DNA of 64,000 bases from Tubiluchus corallicola (taxonomy: Eukaryota; Priapulida; Priapulimorpha; Priapulimorphida; Tubiluchidae), in the NCBI GenBank assembly GCA_030141605.1, contig JAQGDQ010000445.1, forward strand, positions 126,001-190,000, given 5' to 3'. Both the position numbers and the translations under genes were made by a program. Positions 35,030 through 47,233 of this stretch are shown piece after piece. Every line of letters begins with the position of its first letter. The first letter of the stretch is position 1. The notes under the pieces were generated by a model. That model was not told the DNA's origin. It did no database searches and saw nothing but the letters and a program-made list of their open reading frames with translations.

Positions 35030-36085
35030 GACACTGTAGAGTTCATGATGATGGTTATCGCGGTACCGCCTTCTATTTGTCGGCCACGCGAATGTGACAA
35101 AAAGGCGTCGCTGCCAATCTTAGTGGATTCACTGAATCGCGAGTAGCTTTGAAAGTTTAACGAAATTTGAGTATCCGAGGTAATATATATATATATACTA
35201 TTTTTTAATGGTGAAAAAGGACCTGTTTTGCATAGTGCCAAGCCACCACAATTAACTTCTGTAAATGAAAAATTTATAAAAGCAGTGTTGCTAGGACTCT
35301 TACAGTCGTACACTGACCTCACACATTTTCTTCTACTTTGTATTGTACTGCATGTATGAAGTAAATACGTCTTATATCTTATATATGTATCAATCATTTA
35401 TATGATGTTATGTTATGTAGTTTATCACAGTTATATGATCGTCGCATAGATTTTCGTTTATGATGAGATTTAGAATCCACTAAACTTCAACGTAATTTTT
35501 CTTATCAAATGAGAAATAAAAAAGGTGCTAAACGTGTAACCCAGTTTGTATATTTATAATACCTAGACAAAGTTCACTAAAAACAAGCAAATTACATATA
35601 CTTTCATTAAGTATATAATCTATACTATATATATAGAAAATTATTAAAGGAATCTCGGACAATTGTTTAGACTCAATCTCATTTTAATTTACTGTCCAAA
35701 ATATACATTTTCTTGCCTATATAAGTTAACAATTGTTTCTTATATTTGAATAATTCGCTTAGAAAGTTAGTTAACGGCGACCGAAAGCAGCTATTGCTTA
35801 CGTCAGAAACTAACCACAGTTTGTGCAATGGCAGGCGTCTTCCCTTGCACGTCAAGCACATTTGCATAAGTGTTACGGTACTGTTTAAACGCACGATGTC
35901 ACGAAAAATGAGCTCTACATGATATGACGTCATGAAACAACACAGCAGTTCGTGATCATGGTTATCGCCTTCTATTTGTCGGCCACGCGAATGTGACAAA
36001 AAGGCGCCGCTGCCAATCTTAGTAGATTCACTGTGCCGTGCGTAGCTTTGAAAGTTTAACGAAATTTGAGTAACCGAGGTAATTA
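35030..36085 (+). repeat. Direct repeat pair about 905 bp apart (family C)
   Basis: Segments 35035-35182 and 35947-36084 are about 90% alike (CTTCTATTTGTCGGCCACGC, GAATGTGACAAAAAGGCG, GAAAGTTTAACGAAATTTGA). The intervening 760 bp is AT-rich with a short (AT)n. The frames 35020-35397 and 35679-35999 on the minus strand share SHSRGRQIEG because they read the two copies; no domain is recognised. Could be terminal direct repeats of an element or a local duplication. Confidence 0.75.
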
Positions 36086-36187
36086 TTATTTAATATAAGC
36101 TTTGATTTAAAATAAGCTATTGTAGTTTTCAATAATTTAGAGCATTCTTTATTCTGAACTCATGTTTACACAATCATCCGGTTTCCT

Positions 36188-36571
36188 TTAACAATTTAAA
36201 ATTTTCGCGCCAGCTGGAAAGCGTCACTGACTCGCTTTCCCTGTGTGCACCACTGACACACCAAAAAACATTTATTAATCTTACTGGAAATAGTTATCTT
36301 AGTTAGATTACCTGTTTAGTTAGCAAGGAATGCGCTACGAATACTCTGATTGTTTTTTCAAACTTTATGCAATGTTTTCTGAACTTGTTTTAAACGACAT
36401 ACCGCTAAAATGGCTGCGCCTAACGGCCATCGGGGAAGTTTAAATTTACGAGTTTTATACACCGTTACTGCTAACGCAAGCTCTGTACGCAGTGAAGCAG
36501 CGTGTAAGTGGTCTAAATTTCAAAATGAATTTCCTTAGCATTCCTTAGCAAGGGTTTACTTGGCATTTAAA
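36188..36571 (+). mobile_element. Family B copy 4, short form with TTAA both ends
   Basis: 384 bp between TTAA 36188-36191 and TTAA 36568-36571. It carries CCCTGTGTGCACCACTGAC, AAAATGGCTGCGCCTAACGG and TTTAAATTTACGAGTTTTAT and ends TTACTTGGCA-TTTAA. The 5' terminus has lost the AGGACAAG sequence. Confidence 0.8.
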
Positions 36572-38154
36572 CTTGAACTTACTAACATATACTTAATATT
36601 AATTAATTAATAATATATACTTAAGACGAGCCTGTACTTATAACGAAATATGGATAAATAATCACAGTATACATCATTATTTCTTTTTACATATGTATAT
36701 TACACAGTGCGATAGTTACAGTGCATCCCGCGAATGGTTACATTACAGTTTATATTTTCATACGTTTGCATCACGTCTCTGCTGAACTCCTTTCTATTTC
36801 ATTTCTCTTCTCCTTTTCTCCATCTTTGTCTATTATTTTATCTTAACTATTCTCTGTTTTTCCTATTTTTTCTCTTGTTAAGCAGTTTTTTCTCCACTGT
36901 TGCAGGTACAAATGTTTTGGTCCATTAACCTTTCTCAAGGTAGTATATGCATTAGAAGCCAGAATATATTAGACTGTAGTTCAACAAGCTAGACTACTTT
37001 TTCTACTCTGACATTGTATAGGTGGAACTTGTTATGTACACACGTCTCTGTTACATTTTAAAATTTGACTTGTAATTATACTGCTACCATTTACTGACAT
37101 TCTGGCTTTTTCTCGACTCAATATTGGACCAACAATGTATGTATGCATTTTTAGCTTTTTAGTGTAACGTAGTAATCTGTAGCACTTATTTTTCTTGCAC
37201 TTATTTCAGTAGATTTGTAGATGTAGTAATTGTAGAGTACAGAAAATTTGCATTTTTGCAGAATAAACTAACATAGATATGGGAACGCAACTTTGGTTTG
37301 AGCGTATACATTACATACACCTTTGCTCCACCTTACAAGCTTTGCTTCTTGACCACCATGCAGTATATTTCTCCTGTTAATAAACTATTAGGTAATTATT
37401 AACTATATTAACGTAGTTCTTTCTATAATTATTTGATGTGAAATGTAATACGTGTAATTGATGTGATATATAGTTACAATGTGATAATGTAATTAGACGA
37501 TAAATTACAATTACGATTACAATTACATATTTTAGGAAGAGGGCCAATAATAGGACTAATTAGGCCTACTATTATTTACCCAAATTGCATAAGAATGTCA
37601 ATGAATGTTATAAATTCTGGCAATCAAAACAATTTTCTCAATTTTAAAACGTCGCTTGTCATCAATGTTACGTCTACGAAGAAGCCAACATTAGGCGGTA
37701 AGCTAACAGCTAAAACATACATTTCTGTAGACAAAGCAAGATAACGGCCGGCAATGAGGGTATGCGGGCAGCTAGACGTAATCTACAGAAGCGCACGGTT
37801 ATAGTGGCTATCACTGTCAATTTACTTCGCGTTCAAAACAAGCATTTTTTAGAAAAACGATATCGCAGAGTGTTCGTGATTTCGTGATAAAATTTAAAAA
37901 AATCAACTATCTGACTTGTACAAGAGAGTTTAGGAGTGCAGGCAGGCATGTACAAGGTAAAATCTCAAAAGACGTAAAATACATAATAGGCGAAAAATAT
38001 CATTCTTCAAAAGTATCAAAACATCAATTTTCATTCAACATAAATGTTATTGCCTCACCATCAATGTGTTATATACTTACCAGCTACCGCCGCAATATAG
38101 TTAAAAAATATTTTACATCTTCTTATACATAATTATTTATCAAAATACAATTAG
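36572..38154. other. Unassigned; possible terminal exon at 36906
   Basis: A long pyrimidine-rich tract (36740-36904) ends in CTCCACTGTTGCAG, a textbook-looking 3' splice acceptor. The following 98 bp stay open, and a possible AATAAA lies at about 37261. This could be the last exon of a gene, but no upstream exon or known domain supports it. The remainder is AT-rich and unremarkable. Confidence 0.2.
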
Positions 38155-38427
38155 ATTTAAAAAGGAATTTTAAGCTGTGTCCCAAAAATCTTTCCATACA
38201 AAGTTATATTACAAATTGGAAAAGAAAATTTTTAATACGATACTTTAAAATGTTCGCGCCAGTCAGAAAAAATGTCTCTTCCCAGCGTGCACCACTGACT
38301 CACCAAAAAACGTATTATTCTTATTCACAGGATAAAGTAATTGTTTTTTTTAGTTAGTGAAGTGTGTGCCACGAATACTCTGATTAATTTTTCAAACTTT
38401 GTGCAATGTTACTTAAGCTTCCTGTGA
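38155..38427 (+). mobile_element. Family B copy 5, internal fragment
   Basis: Middle part of family B (GTCCCAAAAATCTTTCCATA, CAAATTGGAAAAGAAAATTT, AGCGTGCACCACTGACTCACC), ending after TTGTGCAATGTTACTTAAGC; lacks both termini. Confidence 0.75.
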
Positions 38428-38774
38428 CTAAAATATACGTTTTTTGGGAGAATGACGCATTTACGATTCAACGCCATCTTGAAAATGTTAGAAACAGCGT
38501 ACAATAAGATAAAAAAAACGTTTGCATAAGCAAAAGAAATTTAAATGACACAAAGTGCTTTTACTGTAGAATATCTCCAGTCTCATTGAAAACAAGGAGC
38601 AGGTCAGAGAAAGGATAAAAAAAGGGAGGATTGAAGGGATTAAAATTAAAGACACGAAGACTATGGCGAAATTACGACACATTAAAAATGTCCTAAAAAT
38701 CAGATATAAAACGAGAAACATAAAAGCTAGGCCACGCGTCTTTTATACACCACAAACATATGCATTATGTTAGG

Positions 38775-39385
38775 TTAGTTTAAACATAATTTATTTAGGA
38801 TTGGATCAGACAGTTTGAACGACATGATTTAGGATCCTCACCACAACAGACTTTATACACTATTTACAAAAACATTTACAGTAAGAATAGACAATACTTA
38901 GTTTTTAGTATACTTTAGTATACTAAAGTTTTACTATAGTGATACATTAGACATTAGTAAAAAATGAGGGTTAGTAAATATTAATGTACGATAGTTTAAG
39001 AATGATGCATTTTACATCAGATAGAAACTACTGGAAGCGTTTAGTACGTAATATGAAGTCATGTATACATTGGAATATTTTACAGTTAGTAACATAGTTA
39101 AATTCATCTTTACCGAATAATAACAACTTCAACAGATCATTAGTTCTTAAGGCAGCTATATTAAGGTTTTCAGGCATAAGCATTTCATTTAGTTTATCAA
39201 ACATAACTACCCTAGCTAGTTAATGCAATGGGCAGTGCAACAAAAAGTGTTCGACAGACTCAAATCGAAATCCACAGTTACAATTCGGCAATATTGGATG
39301 ACCGTTATTATCTTTACAGCCTTTAGAGAAAAGGTCATAGTTTAGCTGAGAAAATCCGGTTCTCTTGCGCGTATGATGCACTGAT
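38775..39385 (-). mobile_element. Non-LTR retrotransposon 3' end, family G copy 2
   Basis: The longest family G copy. The minus strand reads, at about 39230-39365, RKRTGFSQLNYDLFSKGCKD, then HPILPNCNCGFRFESVEHFL and LHCPLHQL. C-x-C-G...ESVEHFLLHC is the C-terminal zinc knuckle of non-LTR reverse transcriptases, and the preceding S-x-LN-x-DLF also fits. The rest of the coding part and the 3' UTR to about 38775 match the copies at 7.4 and 48.8 kb. Target duplications are not clear here. Confidence 0.85.
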
Positions 39386-39593
39386 ATTGGAGGTTACCTA
39401 AAACCACATTAACTGGAACTCTGAAAAGTGACTTCCGGTATTTCTCTTACCGCAATGAGAAAAATAAATGCACATTACAACCTACTGACTCAAACTAAAG
39501 CACAAGCTGCCCGTTTGTATTCCATTACCAACATAATGCAAAAGTTGGTTGCATAATTAAAAAATGTTTACTCAAAAAAACTTCACCTTAGGC

Positions 39594-40495
39594 TGCTCTG
39601 CATACAGCAAGGAATCAGACTATAATTTTTGCGTCTGTCCGGATCTGCCGGATTTAGTCGGAATTATGGCTGCCGGGTTTTATCTATTCCGACACGTGAC
39701 CAGCAGTAACTCTATCACCCCGTTTCGCTGTGGGTGGCTTCGTGTAGCAATGAACCCACGGAGAACCCACTAAACGGGTTTCATTTCCTTTCTTATTCAT
39801 AAACAAGCAAAAATAGTGGGAGATGATAGACGCTTGTGTGTTTGTTTGTTTACTGAACCACCATTACATACAGTACATTACAAACAAATAAACAAAACAG
39901 GTTTAATCAACAGTGACAGAAACGTTTACTAGAGACAAGATCCCCTTTACAAAGGAATATTGTGGCTCGAGTGCAAAGAACAACTAACAATTAATTTAGG
40001 TATTTAATACAAGTATTAAATATAGTTATCACAACAATGTTAGGTACATAAAGTAGTATTAATAACCACTTTACTCAACTGTATCTCGATTTTACTTAGA
40101 CAATAACACAATTGTATCAATACTTTATTTAGACAACAACTGATTCCTAGTCTTTAAAACTGATTCTAGAAAACGTATTTTCATGCAACACCAGAGGAAC
40201 AACATGCATAGGCCTAATTGACGTACTGGAAATGTAAAAATGCATTTTTAAATAAAACATTTTTACATACTTTTGTAAATATGCAATAACATTCAGAAAA
40301 CTTTCATATGTATACAGCTACAGTGTGTCAATAATTCGCCACATCTTTACCTCTGACTATAAAACCTATATATATATATATGTATTGTATATGCATAGAC
40401 ATACAACCGGCAGCAATAATTCCGACTAAATTCGACAGATCCGAACAGACGCAAAAACTACAGGCTCAAACCTTACTGAATGCAGAACAGTCCAT
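39594..40495. repeat. Inverted repeat pair (about 95 bp) around a 700-bp spacer
   Basis: Segment 39594-39690 and the complement of 40397-40495 are about 75-80% alike overall. A nearly identical core of about 50 bp contains TTTTTGCGTCTGTYCGGATC and TTTAGTCGGAATTATKGCTG. The 69-codon frame 39564-39773 runs through the left arm and is not considered coding. The spacer is AT-rich with no frame. It may be the ends of an unknown foldback element or two inverted copies of one dispersed repeat. Confidence 0.7.
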
Positions 40496-40704
40496 ATAGG
40501 TGACGTTTTTAGTATACACTTTAAAAAATTTATAGTGTAATTCTTTTAGCTAAAATCCACAACAGGCTTTGATGAATCGCATGCACGCTAAACACGTTGG
40601 CTAAATTTAGCAGTCAAATTAAAATTGCTTCTACAAAGGACGCCATGTTTATTTTCCAAAATCCCAGCACGTGGGTTCACACGTATTTACATAACTTGGA
40701 AGGA

Positions 40705-40790
40705 GTTTAAAATTCCCAAATTTAAATAGCCTAACCCTAACCCCTAACAGTAACCCAACCTAGGTGTTAATTGTAAACTATAGCCCGAGG
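40705..40790 (+). repeat. Short telomere-like motif in a dispersed sequence
   Basis: AAATAGCCTAACCCTAACCC and CTAACAGTAACCC are preceded by GGAGTTTAAAATTCCCAAAT and followed by AATTGTAAACT. The same neighbours bracket the much longer (CCCTAA)-like tract at 53.98 kb, so both are copies of one dispersed sequence whose telomere-like core differs in length. Confidence 0.65.
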
Positions 40791-40904
40791 ATTTTTACTG
40801 AGATATTATTTGCCACTCGCCGGCCATAAATTGCTTCTAAACTAACGTTTATTTTTCAGAAACATTGAGAACTGTAAGTATTATAAGTAATTAAAAGTAC
40901 TGCA

Positions 40905-40995
40905 TTAGTAGTAGTGGTTGTGGTAGTGGTGGTAGCAGTAGCAGTAGCAGTTAGCAGTAGTAGCAGCAGCAGCAGTAGTAGTAGTATAGTTTATT
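40905..40995 (-). repeat. Imperfect (ACT/GCT)n triplet tract, possible retroelement tail
   Basis: GTAGTAGT, GCAGTAGCAGTAGC and GCAGCAGCAGTAGTAG units span about 80 bp. On the minus strand the tract follows GTCAATAAACTATACT, again an AATAAA-plus-simple-repeat junction. The adjoining 40990-41250 may be the 3' UTR of a LINE, but no protein motif is readable. Confidence 0.6.
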
Positions 40996-41640
40996 GACTA
41001 TAAATACAACGATTAATACAAAAACTGGGTAGCACAAAATAATAAAATCTACAGTCCATTCATTATTGTTTTCAAGAATTTATCACACCAGGTGGATCAT
41101 ATTAGCACATAGAATAAAATAGCTGTACTAACTTTATACCATTGAAAAAGTGGCTTTACATTTTAGTTTGATATTTTAAGCGAATAGTAAAGATTAATAA
41201 AACCACTAATATAATATTAATACAAACATTAATTTTACTTTAGCCCAAAGATGGAAATGCGCTGTCTGGAAAATCGCCCTGTTCTCCTCGGGGAACAAAA
41301 TTGTTCGCGTTTGAAACACGTTCAAAAGCTGAGAACGATCAAAGAAATTTCAAAATGAAAGACTCACGTTAAATGAGATTACATTCAGCCGACAGCAGAC
41401 TAGAGTTTAACCTACTAACAAAACCACAGGAAGACTACAATCTTCCTGTGAAACTAAACTGGATTAGATCCCAGAACATTCTCCCCGTAAACTGGCTTCA
41501 TTGTCGAGCGAACTGCTCGCTGAACGCGAAGCCATTGAGCTTCCTCCTTTGACTAGCCAACCAAACCATAGTCAATAATAGCATTAGGTCATTATTGCTT
41601 AATGCCTGTAAGAGCCTGCCAGGGATTCGTATTGATAGCT

Positions 41641-42033
41641 GAGAAAAATAGATACGGTAACTCACAGGGACAATGTTCCATATAAAAGTGATTTTCTGCA
41701 TTATCTGCGTGCACTTTTGGTGGAAAAATAGATACGGTAACTCACAATGTTCCATATAAAAGTGATTTTCTGCATTATCTGCGTGCACTTTTGGTGGAAA
41801 AATAGATACGGTAACTCACAGGGACAATGTTCCATATAAAAGTGATTTTCTGCATTATCTGCGTGCACTTTTGGTGGAAAAATAGATACGGTAACTCATA
41901 GGGACAATGTTCCATATAAAAGTGATTTTCTGCATTATCTGCGTGCACTTTTGGTGGAAAAATAGATACGGTAACTCACAGGGACAATGTTCCATATAAA
42001 AGTGATTTTCTGCATTATCTGCGTGCACTTTTC
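41641..42033. repeat. 80-bp tandem array, 5 copies
   Basis: Five units of about 80 bp (AAAAATAGATACGGTAACTC, TGTTCCATATAAAAGTGATT, TCTGCATTATCTGCGTGCAC). One unit lacks the 7-bp 'gggacaa'. Minus-strand frames 41498-41788 and 41935-42156 are products of the array. Sequence to the left (41000-41640) and right (42034-42716) is unassigned. Confidence 0.93.
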
Positions 42034-42716
42034 TGCAAACAACGGGCTAGAATTTGCGCACTTTCCAATAACGAAAACAATATAAACTGACAATATAACA
42101 AAACAATGGCCGCACATCAATTGAGTGACGTTACAAAACAACAATATATAAGCCAATATTTATGCAAATATAAATTATAGAAACCTATATAATTTTGTCA
42201 TTCCAACTTGTTTGCTTCGGATTTAATGTTCAAAAAAAATACAAAAAATATTAAACCTTCCCTTGTGTACTGGCTGCCACTACCATCAAAACAATTGACA
42301 AAATACAGAGACAAAACAAAAAATCACAAAATACAAAAACCAAACGTTGTAAGAACACAAAAACGAGCTTAAAAGAAAACAGAACCCAATCTTAAATTGT
42401 AAGTCATACAATTTACTCGTTAGAATATTGAAAGAAAACATACTATTTTTTTCAAAAATTACTAATCTGAAAGAATTATTATCATGATTTTTATCATGTC
42501 TCAAGCCACACAACTTTTTGTTAACTACTCATTTAGTTCAAAATGATTACTTCAAAATACTTAATGAACGAATAGATTCTACTTAGATGTTTTTTTTTCA
42601 ATAAACTAAGAAAAAATTATTAAGATTATTATACATAAAGGCTATCAAATTTAAACTGCGCGTGTACACGGTTTAATAGTCGGTTACAGTTGTCTATAGT
42701 AACCTAGAATTTTCAT

Positions 42717-43174
42717 TTATATGGCAGTAATCATTACTTAGCCAAACTATAGGCCAATGAAGGCTGACACTGGCATTAAAAATAATCGAAAACAATATAT
42801 GGCAGTAATCATTACTTAGCCAAACTATAGGCTAATGAAGGCTGACACTGGCATTAAATAACCGAAAACAATATATGGCAGTAATCATTATTTAGCCAAA
42901 CTATAGGCCAATGAAGGCTGACATTGGCATTAAATAATCGAAAACAATATATGGCAGTAATCATTACTTAGCCAAACTATAGGCCAATGAAGGTTGGCAT
43001 TGGCATTAAATAACCGAAAACAATATATGGCAATAATCATTACTTAGCCAAACTATAGGCCAATGAAGGCTGACAATGGCATTAAATAACCGAAAACAAT
43101 ATATGGCAGTATCATTACTTAGCCAAACTATAGGCTAATGAAGGCTGACACTAGCATTAAATAACCGAAAACAA
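42717..43174. repeat. 76-bp tandem array, 6 copies
   Basis: Six units of about 75-78 bp (ATGGCAGTAATCATTACTTA, GCCAAACTATAGGCCAATGA, GACACTGGCATTAAATAACC) with few substitutions, mainly CAC/CAT/CAA at 'gacaYtggc'. High similarity indicates recent amplification. The following 43175-44080 is unassigned; its 75-codon frame 43624-43851 has no recognised motif. Confidence 0.93.
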
Positions 43175-44084
43175 AATAAATACAGCTAACTTCTGTATAA
43201 TTTGAATTTCTAAATTCCAAGGCCACAAAGAGCAAAAATTGCTAAATTATAAATCGCCAGTTAAAACAAAAAAACTAGAGCGTACTCAATCCGTGTAAAG
43301 AGCTCACAGAAATTTTACAACAAGCCGCAAAAACTTTACAAACACGAGTTATTATAAAAGGAAAATGCGGACAAAATTTACACAGCATAAATAAATCAGC
43401 GGGCTAATAACATCCTGTGCCTTAACAAGAGAAAATGGCTGAGAGCTGCGGTTAAAGACCCGTTGCAGGTTTTTGCTATATAAGCCCGTCAGCACGAGCA
43501 GCCAAGATACAGACTTGTACTGTGCTGCTATTATAACAGCTACAGTCTACAGGAAGTCAATATTCTCCGTCTCATCTGAGCAAAGTACAGTCTGCGTATG
43601 AAAGTTAACCAAGCTGCTATAAAGTGATGATGGTGCCAAATAAAAAGACATTGCAATATCATAAATTAGGGCGTCCCAAAAGTGTAACATCAATAATCTC
43701 GAATAGGAGAATCTATATTATATCACTGAGAAATAAGTCGTTCAACTTTTTTACCATAGACATAATGTGTCCCAAATTTTTTTCAAGGTTTTTCAATACT
43801 GTTAAACTTGCACCATCTACAGGTATATTACTTGGTGTTTTACCGAAGTAATAATTAACGTAAACAAATGATTTACTGCTTGCAAAAACCAGAATGTTCT
43901 ACAGGAAAGTGTACATCACGTTTTCCCTTTTTGGGTAGATCGCGATTTCAAGATCCTTCTCAAAAGATTTCCGAACCGCATCTTAAACTACAACTGAAAG
44001 CAATTTAACATGTAACATATTGAAAGGAATCACACAAATCTAATTTTGCGATTACGCGGTTAGTTTTCCGCAAGTTTTGCAAGT

Positions 44085-44372
44085 ATATCGCTACTTTGTT
44101 AGTTAGATGGTCACCAGCGCCTGCATGTCGCAAACGCGTTGCACAGAAAACAGGCACTGCACCTCTCCGTTCAGATGTGTTCAGTTGTGATGTTGCGCAC
44201 ACGTTCAAGAGCTCATGCGTAAGCTCAGAGCTCATAGCAGCAAACATTTGTCAAGCTTTTGTGTGTCATACTGAATGTTCTACAGAAGCACTCCACGTTA
44301 ACTTTCGTTTTCGCATACAGGTCTAAAACGTTCGTGGAACATTTGTGCTGTTCAGTTGTGATGTCATCACTA
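44085..44372 (-). mobile_element. Family A copy 3, diverged fragment
   Basis: Reads in minus orientation through family A landmarks: CCAGCGCCTGCATGTCGCAA, AGATGTGTTCAGTTGTGAT, CATACTGAATGTTCTACAG, CGTTCGTGGAACATTTGTGC and TGTGATGTCATCACTAG. It has many substitutions and lacks both termini. The 80-codon and 76-codon frames here fall within the element. Confidence 0.65.
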
Positions 44373-44404
44373 GGTGCTAAATATGCACTTTCCCCCATAT
44401 TTCC

Positions 44405-45480
44405 AAATGGAATAGGATATTATTACACTTTTTATTTCAGGCAAAATATCCATATGCCCTAGACAAATATTTACACCATTTACAGTTAAAACTAAGATAA
44501 AATTCATATGTAATTACAAATTCACTTCAAATGGTCCTACGAATATAAATTGAAAAATTTGAAGATGAAAGTTCATTCCACAACTTGAACATATTTGAGC
44601 GCAATTTGATTTACATAGTACATCAATATTCACAATATCAACAACATACCTGTTATCTGAGAATAGCAGTCTATTCTTAGGCTATATAAGATATTTTACG
44701 TAACCGAAAAAACTGTGATAGTGGGAGATTCATGTACGTGCCAGATACGCTACAATCATATCTTAATTTATGTTTTCCTGTTACATTATTATAAGCTACA
44801 TGGATAGAATTTAAAGCACTGAATTGACTCAATAGATTACAACAGTAAAAATTAGAACAATGGCTCTTAAACAGTATATTTTTAACATCAAGAGAGCAAC
44901 TCGAAAATTTTCTACTTAAAGATTTAACACGTACTAAAAGAGTTTCGTCTGATTCTCTATATCGACATTATCATTTAAATTAGAGCATATAATATGTCCA
45001 AGATACTTTCCTGAATTCACTAGTTGTTCATTTACATACACTCTGTCTGGGGTTAATATGCTTTAATATAGGCATGAAATATGAGTACTTTTAGTGGGAT
45101 TAAGACTAAAATTATGCTGAACTTAAGATTTGTAAAACTGAAACAGATGGAACAAGCAAAGCAACATCATTTGCATACATAAGATGATTAAGTGTTTTAA
45201 CACCTAAACGACCAACCTTTATAGAAGTTAATATACAAAAAACCCTCTTCAATATAAATATTAAACAGTAACGGGGATAACACCCCTCCTTGTCGTGATC
45301 CATTGGGAACAGTAAAACCATCAGAAGTGGTAAATTCCCACTTCACTGTTTTTATACCGGCTAGAAATAAAATTAATTATAGTACAGGGAACCCTCAATT
45401 TTCATATTTTCAAAAAAAATACTGCGATCAACCTTGACAAAAGCATTTGCTAGCAAGCATACACGGGACTGTTTCCTTCA
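44405..45480 (-). mobile_element. Non-LTR retrotransposon reverse-transcriptase relic, family H copy 1
   Basis: A 5'-truncated, frameshifted LINE on the minus strand. In order it shows AFVKVDRSIFFENMKIEG (finger/palm), GSRQGGVLSPLLFNIYIEE, then after a frameshift LFCILTSIKV and HLMYANDVALLVPSVS. Next come VYVNEQLVNSGKYLGHIICS and SLSRKFSSCSLDVKN, then LNSIHVAYNNVTGKHK. The catalytic YADD box is YAND, so the enzyme would be dead even without the frameshifts and stops. It ends near 44405 with CTGAAATAAAAAGTG. Lineage is CR1/L2/RTE-like; the exact clade cannot be set by eye. Confidence 0.88.
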
Positions 45481-45879
45481 CTATGATGTGAAATCAACTC
45501 TCTGCACCCCATGAAATATCGGGATATGAAAAACCGCCCTGTTTTCTTTTAAGCTTAAGTAAATGATGTCAATGATGTAAGTCAGCTGTTTAAATCAGCT
45601 GCCAGAAAATTCTGGTAGCTGATGATAAATGACACAGACATCCAACGTCAATAGTGAGTTGACAAATTGCAGTTGACACAAAGTCTATCCAAAGATTTTG
45701 CAAATTGTCATCCGAACAATTTTAAAAACAAAAGGAATTTCTCAAATCCGATAAGGTTGCATCCTTCCGTGGTGTGTTGTTTACAATACTGGTGTCCCAA
45801 AAGTCCTCTTCACGTGATACTGCTAGATGAAACTCCAGCATCATTGTTAATGTTGAAAAGATTTTGAATTTTCTTTGAA

Positions 45880-46604
45880 TAATTACGGATAATCGTGGTT
45901 CTATGTTGACGAAAAATCCGCGGAATCAAACTAGCAGTTCGTCTGTTTACCATAAGTGGTGATTTACCATTTCTGCTGGTTTTACTGCTTCCAATGGTTC
46001 ACGGCAAGGAGGGGTGTTATCCCCGCTACTGCTTAATATTTATATCGAAGAGCTTTTTTGTATATTAGCTTCTATAAAGGCTTATCGTTTAGATGCTAAA
46101 ACATTTAATAATCTTATGTATTCAGATGATGTTGCTTTGCTTATTCCATATATTTCAGTTTTACAAAAACTTAAGATCGGCATAATATTAGTTTTAATCC
46201 CACTAAAAGAACACGTAGTCTATATATTTCATGCCTCTATTAAAACATGTTACCTTGAGGCAGTGTGTATCTAAATGAACGACTATTAATTGTTAGTGAA
46301 TCCAGGAACGTATCTTGGACATATTATATACATATATTCTAATTTAAAGGATAATGCTGATATTGAGAATCAGAAGATAGTGTTTTACATACGTGTCAAT
46401 TCTTTAAGGAGAAAATTTTCAAATCGCTCTTTTGATGTTAAAAAACGCTGTTTAAGAGGTATTGTCTATCTAATTAGCCACCGAGATACACTAAATTCGA
46501 CATTTACTGAACTTACAAAACCGCAAAGGACGTGTTTAAACAAAACACGTGATTTCTGCCTTAGAACTGCTTTGAACTATCTTATAGGAATTTCTCAAAT
46601 GACT
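45880..46604 (+). mobile_element. Non-LTR reverse-transcriptase relic, family H copy 2, cut by a family A element
   Basis: Plus-strand relative of copy 1 in opposite orientation, 400 bp away. It reads FTISAGFTASNGSRQGGVLS, PLLLNIYIEELFCIL, NNLMYSDDVALLIPYISVLQ, IFHASIKTCYLEAV, NPGTYLGHIIY and VNSLRRKFSNRSFDVKKR. The catalytic box is YSDD (both aspartates kept), but frameshifts split the frame into 46014-46274 and 46290-46658. The sequence stops where a family A element begins at 46605. Confidence 0.87.
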
Positions 46605-47233
46605 TTAAAGGAAGACAGAATGATTTTTCATATACTACTCCATTTTCAAGTAAGGTAAGTATACGTTTTAACACAATTAACACTGCAAAAGCGTTTCTGA
46701 TAATTAAATAATAGATTAGAATCATAATTAACGGCGGGCAAGCTCTACTATTGACGACATCACAAACTAACAATTTTTAACAGCAAAAATATTCCACGAG
46801 CGTGTTGCACGTGTGTGCGAACGAGAAAATTGAAGTACAGTGCTAATGTAAGATATTCAGTGTGTTGTACTAAAACTAAGCAAGTTTTAAGATAAAAATT
46901 CAAATTTCAAATTTACCGCTGTGTTCACGCATGAGCTGTCGAACGTGTGCAGTTCGTCAGAAACTAACACATCTAAACCGAAAGGTACAGCACCTGTTTT
47001 TGTACAATGCGTTTCCGAAATGCAGGCGCTAGTGCCCGTCTAACTAAATAGCGAATAGCGAAATGCATGTAACAGCGAAAAACTAGTGGCGTCGTGAACG
47101 TGAAATTTTGTTTGAGTGATAATAATTGTTTCACCTAAGTCATTTTTGAAAAAGTAGTACGTTTCTTTTCAATATTTTAAAGAATAGATTGCTTTGACCT
47201 ACAGTTTAAGACCGAGTCCGGTTTTAGTTTTAA
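46605..47233 (+). mobile_element. Family A copy 4, full length, within or at the edge of family H copy 2
   Basis: Starts TTAAAGGAAGACAGAATG and ends GGGTC-type CCGGTTTTAGTT-TTAA, with TTAA at 46605-46608 and 47230-47233. All family landmarks are present. It directly follows readable reverse-transcriptase sequence, so it inserted into the retroelement at a TTAA. Continuation of the retroelement beyond it was not seen. Confidence 0.85.

Noticed and set aside
35020-35999. Pair of minus-strand proteins sharing SHSRGRQIEG
   Set aside because: Shared string comes from the family C direct repeat; the rest is dissimilar and unrecognised.
41498-42156. Minus-strand frames with HADNAENHFYMEH/CTQIMQKITFIWN
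   Set aside because: They read through the 80-bp array in two frames.
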